Assembly: GCF_963678635.1 (NCBI RefSeq)
Contig: NC_087068.1
Coordinates: 54,716,467 to 54,780,466 of the forward strand
Origin: Symsagittifera roscoffensis
Taxonomy: Eukaryota; Xenacoelomorpha; Acoela; Convolutidae
Direction: 5' to 3'
DNA length: 64,000 bases
A model generated the notes under the pieces. That model did no database searches. It was not told the DNA's origin and was given only the letters and a program-made list of their open reading frames with translations. The position numbers and the translations under genes are program-made. Numbering within the stretch: position 1 is the first letter of the stretch; each line of letters starts with the position of its first letter. Below, one piece after another: positions 30,987 to 40,297 of the stretch.

Positions 30987-33900
30987 ATGGCAGACCGATT
31001 CTGGAAATCCATGCCCGCGGCCCTGAAGAAGCCCACTCTTGATGAGCTGTACAGACGCCTGAGGGACTTGGACTACACCCAAATAGACGAGAGAATGGCG
31101 GTGATGCTGAATGCCATCCTCCAGTTGGAGGACCAGGGTGAGTGCAGGGAGTCTGCAACGGAGGCTGTCTTGATGATCGGGTACACCACCGAGGATATAT
31201 CAAACCAAGAACAGACCAGATGGTTGTCTTGGAATGTGGATGGAGGAGTAAGGGGCTTTGACTTGGCAAGGAATCCTGGCCTGAGTAACAACACTGAATA
31301 TGGCGCAGGGGAGTTCCCACTACCGACTAGGCCAACAGCAAGATCTACAAGCCAGGGCTCGAGTAGGGTGCCGTCGATGACGCGAACGCAACAGACGACC
31401 GAGGCATATCCGGATCTGGGTGTTCTAAAGAAAGAGCTCGAGAAGGCGCAGAAGGAAAGGAACAAGGCGAACCTCGATCGGGATCAGGCGAAGCTGGATC
31501 GGGAGAAGATTCAGCTGGAGAGAGACCAGGCAGTCAACGAGCGAGATCAGACTCTGAGGTTACTTGAGGTGCTAAAAGTTGAACATCAGCAGGAACTAAG
31601 GGTACGGGAGAGCGCCGCGAATCGTGATCAACTGAAGTCGGAGTTGGAGAGAATAGAACAGCGACAACGTGAGCTTGACGCACAGAAGGGAGCCAGGCCA
31701 AAGGAGCGAGTGGTGACCAGCTCGAGGCCAGAGTCGCGCATGGAGGTGGATGAAGCTCCCAGGGCAAGAGGACGGTTCAACCTTGACCGCGAGGCCAGAG
31801 AACACATGAGTGAAGGGTTGGAAGTCTGGATACCGAATGACGCGACGCCTTCCTTGCGTGGCCTAGAGACACAACCTGTACGTCCACTAATGGATGTGGT
31901 GCTGCCGGGATATACCCCAACCTCGACCTCGAGCGACAGTCAGGTGAGTGGCGGCTCATCGCGCCTGAAAGAGCTAGGCGAGAAATTACAACAGAAGAAC
32001 CGTGAAAGATCTGCAAGACCGGAGCTTCCCCCAACTTGGAGGGAACATCCGGTCAGGAGCGTCGTGATCTCGAGTTATAAGAAAAATACAGAGGGAAGGT
32101 ACCACAGGCACAATCGACTGGATTGGAGTACGGAACAGGGAGCCAGGAGGGACTGCTTCCATGATGCAGCCTGGGTGGAGTATCTCGCGCCACCTCGTGT
32201 GCCAGAGGGTGCAGTTCACCTAATCATAGGGGACAGCCTGGTGCGGGTGTTGACCCGGATCCAGTCGCATTGGCAGACTGGAATCTTGAGTTTCCCTGGA
32301 GCTGCCACGCCACAGATGTTGGCAACCCTGGACATGCTAGGGATGACTAAAGTATACACGGTGACCCTGATGATCGTGACAAACGATGTGTCAAGGGGAG
32401 AAGCGAGGAAAATAATGAGGCTGTACGACAAGATGAGCTGCCTTCTTGAGGAGCTGAGGATCCAGATGGACCCCATCCTGCTGACAGTATGTACGGTCCC
32501 CTACAACATGATGTTTGATCAGCACGCCTTGGAGATGAACGAGAAGGTGCGGAACCTAAACAAGGTGATCCGAGATATCCATCGCAAGAGTGTGCTCCCT
32601 GTCAGACTGTTGGACGTGGCAGAGCGCATGGAGAAAGATGGATTCCCTGAAGACACCTCCAATGATGGAATCCATTTCGATAGACCACGGGGAGCAGAGT
32701 GGCTAAACGACTTCTTCCAGGAACACATAAACACGCTAGAGTCGGATCTGCTAGAGACAGCCCAATTTACCTTAGGACCACCTCCGAACCCAACATTCCT
32801 TGCCTCAAGGGCCTTGTCTGGTCGCTTGGGAACGAGATTTGACGCTAGAGACGGTTCGAGGAGCATCCAGACCCGATTGCAGAGTGCCACGCCAATGGAA
32901 TCTGAGGAGGTGATGTCATCAACACCTCCAGGCTCGGCGATGTCATCAGTGGTAGTGGCAGAGAGCAAACGGGAAAAGAGGTCTATGGAGACCGCTCGCT
33001 TGAGATATCCTGAGAAGGTGAAAGAACTGGACCTAGAGAGTTTGGAATGCAGGCGAGAATTGGCGGAGACCCTGGGGATTGAACGAGTGTCGCACGAGGA
33101 TTTGAATAGACATCATTGCGTGGACTGGTTGAAAGCTCATGAGGCGCACTTCTCGAGAACGAAATTGATGGAGACCACAGACCTGACTGGAATTCCCACA
33201 AAAGCGATCATGGGACCCATTAACTACCGACCTCTCAAGCTGCTAGGGAGTCCTGGACTTATAACAGAACCTCCCAAGCACCGAACGAGCATCGCCAGGA
33301 TCAGGTTGGCGACCCCGGCACAGTTGAAAGTGGTGGACAAGCTACTCAATCCAGGATCGATGGAATTGCCGGATGCCGCTTACGAAGGCTCGAAATTGGC
33401 GGAAGATCCCAGGTACGGGAAGCCCTGTGGCAGCACCCAGCTGGCCAAAACCATGGCAGTTTATGATAGAGCAGATCCAGCTGCTGCGAGAGTAGTCATT
33501 GTGGCGGGGTCGGACTTCGAAGGAACGTCTCCCAAGTTGTTCTGGCCGGAGACTCTGATATACTCTTTGCCAGGAGCTGAATTAAATCAGATGTTAACTC
33601 TGGTGGTGGCAATAAAGTCGGAGATGCCCTGTGAACCTGAGCTGCTATTGTTTGCAGGAATGAATGATCACCTGCACGCGATGGGACTTCTTGAGCAACT
33701 AAAGGGCGATGAAATTCCGACATCGAGGAAGATATGGGAAGCCATTCAGGCATTGTTTGCGGCGATGAATGAAGTGCAAGAGAGTGTTGTCTCGAGATTT
33801 GGGTCCAAGACGAAGGTGGTGTTTACCACATCCCCTGGATACGCGAGTATGCCACCCGCCCTACAGTTCGTGTACGCGGTCTTGATCCTGATAGCAGAAG

Positions 33901-34859
33901 GGAATGAATGGCGGATTCTAATGGCAGCCCCCAATCGGGAGTTGGAGCCATCGAACCTGAGGCTTCGCAAGTCAGAAATGGCGGCGGCATGGGCGGACAT
34001 ATCTCATGCACTGAGGGGCTTTTATGGACTAGCCGACATCCTGATCGTATTAGACGAGGTGCTCTTGCTAGAGATATCGAACTTTGCCAGGCAACTCAAG
34101 TTCAGCCCAGTCATCGGGGACGATCACCCGGCGATAAGCAAATTAACGGCCAGCTTGTGGTTTCGGAGTATGGATTTGAAGATCACAAACTCCACCAGCA
34201 AGTCTAGAGGTCCCAGTAACGAGAGAAGAAATGTGGCCGAGACGGAAAAGCAATTGGAATCGATGAAATATCGCTTGACTCAAGAGAATGGCTGGTGGCC
34301 ATTTTTGACACCAAGGCTGGAGAACGCCACGAACAAGACGAGGGAGGAAGCACCACCCCTCGTGAAACAAGTCTGGAGTTTTCTGGAGAAACAAATGGAG
34401 CTGGCCGAAACAAGAGACATGACGGTGGCTAGATTTGTCTCGGCCGCCAATGAAGTGACGATTGGAGGGTTCTGGAGAGAGCACGCCAAAAGCGAATTGA
34501 AGACTAGGAGGGATTACGAGATTCTCAAGTTCTTGAGTCCTTGCTGGGAGAAGGAATTCTTCCTTGCAGGAATATTCGGTACCACGGCGACTATCTTTGG
34601 AGCCTTCGTGCAGGAGATACTGGGCATGCCCATCAGCCTGCTCTTGGCCCTGTATTTGGTCTACCCCAGATACTTGTTCAACATGGGCCCAGCATATATG
34701 TTTAGTCGAGGAGTGGAGACACTTCGAGTTGATGGGTACCTGGCACTAGTACTCTTGACCCATGGGGAATTGGTGTCGTTTCATCGATTAATGGAATATG
34801 GAGAGCCTCTGTCTATGGGGAGAGTCCATGGGATTTCATCGAGTCCACACGAGCATTGA
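30987..34859 (+). CDS. ORF3: coiled coil, SGNH/GDSL hydrolase domain, second SGNH-like domain, hydrophobic C-terminus
   Basis: 1290 codons from ATG 30987. A helical N-terminus is followed by a highly charged coiled coil (about 145-245). The SGNH domain has block I IIGDSLV (Ser417), block III IVTNDVS (Asn present, the usual Gly replaced by Val) and block V DGIHF (Asp560, His563). Then comes a linker and a second region with VAGSD (839-843) and GMNDH (891-895), read as a diverged SGNH-like domain. Near the C-terminus, from about residue 1190, lie hydrophobic stretches that could be membrane segments. Known relatives of this fold are esterases or deacetylases; SGNH domains also occur in some CR1-type LINE ORF1 proteins. 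The substrate is unknown. The left copy has the same domain order but is strongly diverged. Confidence 0.82.
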   Translation: MADRFWKSMPAALKKPTLDELYRRLRDLDYTQIDERMAVMLNAILQLEDQGECRESATEAVLMIGYTTEDISNQEQTRWLSWNVDGGVRGFDLARNPGLSNNTEYGAGEFPLPTRPTARSTSQGSSRVPSMTRTQQTTEAYPDLGVLKKELEKAQKERNKANLDRDQAKLDREKIQLERDQAVNERDQTLRLLEVLKVEHQQELRVRESAANRDQLKSELERIEQRQRELDAQKGARPKERVVTSSRPESRMEVDEAPRARGRFNLDREAREHMSEGLEVWIPNDATPSLRGLETQPVRPLMDVVLPGYTPTSTSSDSQVSGGSSRLKELGEKLQQKNRERSARPELPPTWREHPVRSVVISSYKKNTEGRYHRHNRLDWSTEQGARRDCFHDAAWVEYLAPPRVPEGAVHLIIGDSLVRVLTRIQSHWQTGILSFPGAATPQMLATLDMLGMTKVYTVTLMIVTNDVSRGEARKIMRLYDKMSCLLEELRIQMDPILLTVCTVPYNMMFDQHALEMNEKVRNLNKVIRDIHRKSVLPVRLLDVAERMEKDGFPEDTSNDGIHFDRPRGAEWLNDFFQEHINTLESDLLETAQFTLGPPPNPTFLASRALSGRLGTRFDARDGSRSIQTRLQSATPMESEEVMSSTPPGSAMSSVVVAESKREKRSMETARLRYPEKVKELDLESLECRRELAETLGIERVSHEDLNRHHCVDWLKAHEAHFSRTKLMETTDLTGIPTKAIMGPINYRPLKLLGSPGLITEPPKHRTSIARIRLATPAQLKVVDKLLNPGSMELPDAAYEGSKLAEDPRYGKPCGSTQLAKTMAVYDRADPAAARVVIVAGSDFEGTSPKLFWPETLIYSLPGAELNQMLTLVVAIKSEMPCEPELLLFAGMNDHLHAMGLLEQLKGDEIPTSRKIWEAIQALFAAMNEVQESVVSRFGSKTKVVFTTSPGYASMPPALQFVYAVLILIAEGNEWRILMAAPNRELEPSNLRLRKSEMAAAWADISHALRGFYGLADILIVLDEVLLLEISNFARQLKFSPVIGDDHPAISKLTASLWFRSMDLKITNSTSKSRGPSNERRNVAETEKQLESMKYRLTQENGWWPFLTPRLENATNKTREEAPPLVKQVWSFLEKQMELAETRDMTVARFVSAANEVTIGGFWREHAKSELKTRRDYEILKFLSPCWEKEFFLAGIFGTTATIFGAFVQEILGMPISLLLALYLVYPRYLFNMGPAYMFSRGVETLRVDGYLALVLLTHGELVSFHRLMEYGEPLSMGRVHGISSSPHEH

Positions 34860-37275
34860 AACCAGCTCCTACAAGTGTGCCGCAGGGTTGAAGACGTTGC
34901 TAGTACAATACCTCATGATGCAAAATCAGCACATGACGGGTGAAGATGAGAATCCAACTTCGAGAGAAGAATGGAAGAAGGCGAACAGAGGGATGCCTCT
35001 GTTGACGGACCTATGCCTGGCAATGAGGTCGGACCCAATGGGGATAATCCGGGGTCTAGAGGAGGTGGTGACCTGCATTTATGGTCCAGCAGTGACGTAC
35101 GCGTTCCCAGATCCCCTGGTGACAACGTATCGTCACTCGGTGACGCACTTGAGTCTCATCAGTATACTGGATGGGACGGCGTTAAATTGGTGTCAACAAG
35201 AGGTGCTCAGAGCGCGTATGAGCAACACGGTACTCTTTGGAAAAGTGAAAGATGCCGAGCTGATAGTGTGCAACTTCAGGGGACAAATGCAATGTAGAAT
35301 GGGAGGCAAGCGAGAGGGCCCCATTGAAATGTATCCCAAGTTTTGGAACTTGAACCCATTGACGGCCGACGGACGAGAAGTCTTGAGGATCCCCGCCTGG
35401 AAGGAGTGCTTTGCACTAGTTAAGAGGGAGCTGGAGGCCATAATGGAGAAAGAAATCCTCCCAGCCACCATGCCTGAGTTCCCGATAGTCAGGAGGATGA
35501 CCTTGGGAATGAACAGTCCCTTGGTAGTTCCCTCCATAATGGCGAAGATGACGACGGAGGAAATACAGAAGCATTTCACGGATGGCTGGGACCCCCTGTT
35601 CATCGGCTACACGGCGGCGGTCTACTTCCATACCAGCGAGACGAAGGTAAATTCGTGGACGACGCAAGCGAAAAAGAGTAGAGGTTCGCAGCCCCCCGGA
35701 TATGAGGTGCGGAAGGTCTTGAGAACTCTAGAGAAGGAGGGACTTGAGAACATGCTACCCATATGGGATGATGGCAGGATGATCGTGATGGAGGGGCACG
35801 TCGCATTGGTGGACGACATGAAATTTGCCACGAGAAAATATAAGGCACCCTATGGCTTGGAACAGGTGGAAATGAGAGAGGAGGGAACAGAACTAGATGC
35901 AGCAGGTCAACTGCATGTAGCACTGACGGAATACAAAAAGCTGGATCCTACGACACCATCACCACTGTCAGTGGACACGCCTGGAGACAAGAGGAGTGGA
36001 CCCGTCGAGGACCGATTTAAGAAAATTCTCGAGAGAAGGAGACATGAGTCAGAAGAAGAGAGTATGGATGAAACTCTCAGTGAAGCCGGTGAAGACATGG
36101 AAGTGGGGAATACGCCTGAACCAGGGCCATCAGGGGAGGAGCTCACCACTCAAGAGCTGTTGAAAGACTTGAGCGAGGAGAATTGGGCAGATACTGCCAC
36201 CCCACCCCTGAATCCGTCCCCCCGGAAGAATCTGGAATTGCCATTGGCAAGTGAGACCTTCAATATGGGGATGATACTCTTGAGCTCGGAGGAAAGGGAA
36301 AAGAACACTTTCGAAGGGAACAGGGACATATTCCTGGGATCTCTGAAGAACGATGCCTGGCAGGAATTCTTGGAAGAATTCAATCAAGAAGTGGGCAGCG
36401 AGACGACGATGGACAAGTTCAAGGAGGAACTGTGGGACACAGTCGTAAGATTTGGAGAACCGCTTCTGATAGGAAGGGGCCTGGATGAGAAGGCGAGAAA
36501 AGAGCTGCTGAGCAAGCTGGTAGAGCTGAGAAATTCACGATCGAAGACTAGAGAAGAAAAATGTGAGGACAGCTCTACTCTGAAACAAAAAACTGTAGAT
36601 AAAAGAGTTGATGATATAAAAAGGGATAAGGTTGGGACTAGTAATATAATTAAAAGTACTAATATCCTTAAGGCTCGAGCAGGGGGGAGGCAAGAGTTGG
36701 AAGGATTGGATAGGGAGGTCGAATCGGTGATGATAGCTACAACACCCTCAAGCAGAAATGTGAAGACTCGCAAGAGGAAGAGAGAAGTAGAAGGATTGGG
36801 TAGTCCTTCAGTGGAGGCTGTTTCGGAAGGAAACTTGAGAGAGACGGCGCCCATGGTTTTGGCTCGATGCAAGACGGCGGCATACAAGAACAGCTCGGAG
36901 CTCAGAAGACCACTTGAAGTAGAAAGGGAAATAGAGACTTCCACCAGTTCGACATCGGAGGAAGACTTCAAGCCTCAGAAGATAAACGTAAAGAGAGGTT
37001 CAACGAACGGACAGACATGGGAAGTGGATATCGGCAAAGAATGGATCTCAAAGGCACATCAGGACATGGGCAAGCAAGTGACGAGTGATCCATTGGAGAA
37101 GAACAAGACGAGGAACACTTCCCGGACGTGGTGGGTGGCCCTTGAAACATTGAGAGAAATGGAGGACTGCTGGAAGAAGTTGGACAGTGGAGTAGCTCGC
37201 AAGCGACGCAATTGGGCCACCCAGCAAAAGGCCGAGGTTAATAAAATAGAAAGAGGTCCTGGCAGAGTTTGTTGA
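34798..37275 (+). CDS. ORF4: unrecognised protein, present only in the right element
   Basis: 825 codons; the ATG at 34798 overlaps the end of ORF3 by 62 nt in the +1 frame. I recognise no family. The first 370 residues look globular, with many aromatic and hydrophobic residues. The rest is charged and of low complexity: an acidic Ser/Glu-rich segment at about 400-450, a basic KTRKRKRE cluster near 655-662 that could be a nuclear localisation signal, and Ser/Thr-rich tracts. The left element goes straight from ORF3 into ORF5-like sequence, so ORF4 was gained in one lineage or lost in the other. Intact length with no stop in a young element argues that it is translated. Confidence 0.7.
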   Translation: MESLCLWGESMGFHRVHTSIETSSYKCAAGLKTLLVQYLMMQNQHMTGEDENPTSREEWKKANRGMPLLTDLCLAMRSDPMGIIRGLEEVVTCIYGPAVTYAFPDPLVTTYRHSVTHLSLISILDGTALNWCQQEVLRARMSNTVLFGKVKDAELIVCNFRGQMQCRMGGKREGPIEMYPKFWNLNPLTADGREVLRIPAWKECFALVKRELEAIMEKEILPATMPEFPIVRRMTLGMNSPLVVPSIMAKMTTEEIQKHFTDGWDPLFIGYTAAVYFHTSETKVNSWTTQAKKSRGSQPPGYEVRKVLRTLEKEGLENMLPIWDDGRMIVMEGHVALVDDMKFATRKYKAPYGLEQVEMREEGTELDAAGQLHVALTEYKKLDPTTPSPLSVDTPGDKRSGPVEDRFKKILERRRHESEEESMDETLSEAGEDMEVGNTPEPGPSGEELTTQELLKDLSEENWADTATPPLNPSPRKNLELPLASETFNMGMILLSSEEREKNTFEGNRDIFLGSLKNDAWQEFLEEFNQEVGSETTMDKFKEELWDTVVRFGEPLLIGRGLDEKARKELLSKLVELRNSRSKTREEKCEDSSTLKQKTVDKRVDDIKRDKVGTSNIIKSTNILKARAGGRQELEGLDREVESVMIATTPSSRNVKTRKRKREVEGLGSPSVEAVSEGNLRETAPMVLARCKTAAYKNSSELRRPLEVEREIETSTSSTSEEDFKPQKINVKRGSTNGQTWEVDIGKEWISKAHQDMGKQVTSDPLEKNKTRNTSRTWWVALETLREMEDCWKKLDSGVARKRRNWATQQKAEVNKIERGPGRVC

Positions 37276-37295
37276 AGGATCATTTTGAAGAAGCA

Positions 37296-39872
37296 ATGAG
37301 GACACCCTCATCAGCACCACCATTAATGGCGAATCCCTTCGTTAGAACTGCAGGACAATTAATGTTCACCTGGAGTCTGGTGGGAATAGAGTTGGAAACA
37401 CTGACTTCGTATGACAGGCTGAAGTTGGGAAGCAAGAAGATAGATGTGTATCAGGCACTGATGCAACACGTAGCCAGGGACAATTCAGGCTTGAGCCTGG
37501 CTAGAAGAAAGGATGCCACGTGTTTCTTGAGATGGATAATGTCGATGATGTCTGATAGCACCATCCTGGCATGCCAACAGAGAGCAAGCGGAAGTAAAAC
37601 CATGGAAAAAAGAGTCTCAACGATCATCTTGAACTTATATCAGAGTACAGGAATAGAAAAGGAGGATGGTTCCAGACAATCCCTAGAGAACCACAGAAAG
37701 CTAGACGAGGTGCGGAGGTTTTATAATAAGAAGTTCGAAGAAGAACATGATGTTCATCGTAACCTGGCCTCGTCAGAGCAGTACTCGAGACTCAGCGAGA
37801 AGGGGGAATACCAATATGTGTCGGGAGTAATGGGAATAGCCTACAACCCCTTCTTAGACTCGGAAACTGGAGGCGCCCACAGAAACCATGAGGTAGCGGA
37901 GCTACTGAAGTTTTGGACAGAAAGAATAATGGAAATAGACGCGGTGGAAAAAGAGGGGCCGAGCTTGGGCCTGATTCTTGAGAAAACACCAGAGGTGGTA
38001 AGCATACCGCGCTCGAACAAGAGAGTTGAAGTGAACATGGGCGATGGAAATGGCTTGTTAACCACGAACTTGGGAGTGGTATGGAAGCTATTAAGACCCT
38101 CCTGGTGTCCACATCCCCACGCGAGTCTGATCGAGGAAACCACCGAGCGAGTGAGGTTAGCTCCAACGGAAGATGAAGATCTGGCAAAGTTGAGTGTGCT
38201 GCATAAGCTAATCTCACCTCAGATGCAAGAGCCAAGCGAAAAGACGAACAATCCCGGGTCTGCGAAGAAATTGGAGCCGGGTAGTTGTCTGGATTCGACG
38301 TGTGGAAACGGAGAGCACACCTGCGATGGACGGTCATGCGTCAGAATACTGTCCTTTCAAAAAGAAGACCTGGTCACTTGGTTCGAAGACATCACGGAAA
38401 GGGAGAGAAGTGAAGTGCAAATAGTAGCGGAGTGTTACGCGAGAACCACGGTGAATATAGCGACGGCTCTCGGATTCTTCTCGAGAATGTGTAGTTTGCA
38501 GTCATTGGAAAGACTAGAGTCTGAACACCATTGGGTGACGGCGTTGAGCGTAGAATCATGGCCTGGGGTGTTGCAGGTGACTCAAAAACACATCCGGAGC
38601 TGGAAAGTTGGTCTTGAGGCAGAAATGGGGTTTCCCATGAGCGAAGCTTATGGCCTGCCATTGAACGCAAAATCCCTGATAGGGTCAATGATGGCCAACT
38701 TGTGCGGAAGTCACTATCCACTGCACATGGCGATGGTGGAAGCATCCAGCCAGAGAGTACTGGTGGACAAGGCCTTCTCAGTGCCCAAGTGCGTGAGGTT
38801 GGCTAGGATATCGCATCACTCGCACAAGTTGTTGAGAAAAATCAGAGGGACAGTACCAAAAGAATTGAGAGATGACTTGAGTGAAATCTGGGGAGAAGAA
38901 CTTTTGAAGTTGGAGAGAGAGAACACAAGCGATCACGAGAGACAAAACGTGATCGGAAAACCTGTGGGAAGTGCTCCAAACCTGGAAGATAACGACACGA
39001 TGCATGAGAAAATGATGGAGCTTGAGCCTCTCTGGGAAGCCTCGGGGGAGCTTAACCTCAGGAGCATTGAGATCACCCATGGAGAATGCCCATGCCACTG
39101 TTTGGCGCAAACGGTGTGGTATCCAGATCACAAGAACCTTTGCCTGGTATGGGATATGGAAGAAATCCGGTCGATCGGACTACCGGATCACCGACAGAAG
39201 GTGACGATCTTGGTAGTGAGTACGATGTTGGCTCTGAGATGGATAGAAGAGAATATAACGAAGTATCGGGAAGCGGGGACGCCAACGGCTGAGTCAATAT
39301 ACGCGATAGACTACAGTAGGAGACTCGAGATGTTTGAGACTGCGTGCAAGGTATTCGCCATACCAACGGAAGTCAGACATGTCTGGAGCCGTTTGAGGTA
39401 CTTCCCATGGTTTCGGGCGACGCTGACGTCCTGGTTGTACATGACAACGAAAGATCACATGAGAAAACATCAAAAGGAGTATCGACAGTTCCAGGCCGAG
39501 ATTGGGCCGGAAGCTTTCAAGAGACCCCTGTTAACCCATCGTAATGCGATCACGACAGGATGGAAGAGAGTGGGTAAAATGTCTAGAGACAATACCAAAG
39601 CGAGGGAATCGATACTAGAGGAGGACCTGGCGAAGAACGTGAGCTTGAGCCTGCACAATTCCTTTTGTTTGAACCGGGAATCAAGGGTGAAGGCACTACC
39701 CAACCAAGCAAAGAGGTTGCAAGAGCAAAGAGAATGGATGCGATCCTACGAGCAGCTGAAGGCTTGGGAGGAGATTGTGATTAGCTCCGATGATGAAGAG
39801 GAACTGTTGAGACAGTTTGCCGTATCTAGTACCTCAGGGTGCAGTACCTCCAAGGCGAAGAGTGCGAGATGA
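37296..39872 (+). CDS. ORF5: unrecognised protein with a C-terminal SUMO-interacting-like motif
   Basis: The frame is open from TTG 37269, where it overlaps the ORF4 stop by 7 nt; the first ATG is at 37296 and gives 858 codons. No known family recognised. Mostly helical-looking, with a Cys-rich segment (DSTCGNGEHTC) near the middle. Near the C-terminus the run IVISSDDEEE (39774-39803) has the hydrophobic core followed by serines and acidic residues that defines SUMO-interacting motifs. The left element keeps the N-terminal part at 1-213, so ORF5 is an old component of this lineage. Translation may depend on reinitiation or a shift after ORF4. Confidence 0.7.
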   Translation: MRTPSSAPPLMANPFVRTAGQLMFTWSLVGIELETLTSYDRLKLGSKKIDVYQALMQHVARDNSGLSLARRKDATCFLRWIMSMMSDSTILACQQRASGSKTMEKRVSTIILNLYQSTGIEKEDGSRQSLENHRKLDEVRRFYNKKFEEEHDVHRNLASSEQYSRLSEKGEYQYVSGVMGIAYNPFLDSETGGAHRNHEVAELLKFWTERIMEIDAVEKEGPSLGLILEKTPEVVSIPRSNKRVEVNMGDGNGLLTTNLGVVWKLLRPSWCPHPHASLIEETTERVRLAPTEDEDLAKLSVLHKLISPQMQEPSEKTNNPGSAKKLEPGSCLDSTCGNGEHTCDGRSCVRILSFQKEDLVTWFEDITERERSEVQIVAECYARTTVNIATALGFFSRMCSLQSLERLESEHHWVTALSVESWPGVLQVTQKHIRSWKVGLEAEMGFPMSEAYGLPLNAKSLIGSMMANLCGSHYPLHMAMVEASSQRVLVDKAFSVPKCVRLARISHHSHKLLRKIRGTVPKELRDDLSEIWGEELLKLERENTSDHERQNVIGKPVGSAPNLEDNDTMHEKMMELEPLWEASGELNLRSIEITHGECPCHCLAQTVWYPDHKNLCLVWDMEEIRSIGLPDHRQKVTILVVSTMLALRWIEENITKYREAGTPTAESIYAIDYSRRLEMFETACKVFAIPTEVRHVWSRLRYFPWFRATLTSWLYMTTKDHMRKHQKEYRQFQAEIGPEAFKRPLLTHRNAITTGWKRVGKMSRDNTKARESILEEDLAKNVSLSLHNSFCLNRESRVKALPNQAKRLQEQREWMRSYEQLKAWEEIVISSDDEEELLRQFAVSSTSGCSTSKAKSAR

Positions 39873-40297
39873 GCAGGTGGCTCGAATGGATCTTGAGTCT
39901 TGAGAGGGAAAGGGGGCTTGAGCGTGGATCCAGGTGAAACCTGGGTTCACGAAAAAGAAATTTTAACAAAACAAGATATTGTTATTAATATGCTATATCT
40001 ATTGTCAAACGAAAATGCTGCATGACAATTTCCTAATTGAATGGGACAAAAGAAATTTTAAATTGGCTTGAAAAGCGAGAATTCAAGGGTGCAGGTGTGT
40101 GCAGATTTTGATTGCTGTTTAGCGATAATGTGAAAATTCTACATGGCTGTGAGTTTTGGGGTGTAGATAAGCTTAAGTCTGCTGCAAACTTCTGTAAATG
40201 ACCACTGGCACTGTATCTTGAGTAACACTCGGTTTTCTGGGACTCACTGACAGAAGACAGCACGCGATGAGGACATCGATCTCGAGTCCGGGGAGTA
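39873..40297 (+). other. 3' noncoding region of the right element with the polypurine tract
   Basis: Purine-rich sequence follows the ORF5 stop (GAGAGGGAAAGGGGG near 39901-39916). The plus-strand primer is most likely GTCCGGGGAG at 40286-40295, two bases before the LTR TG. The rest shows no feature I can name. Confidence 0.65.
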
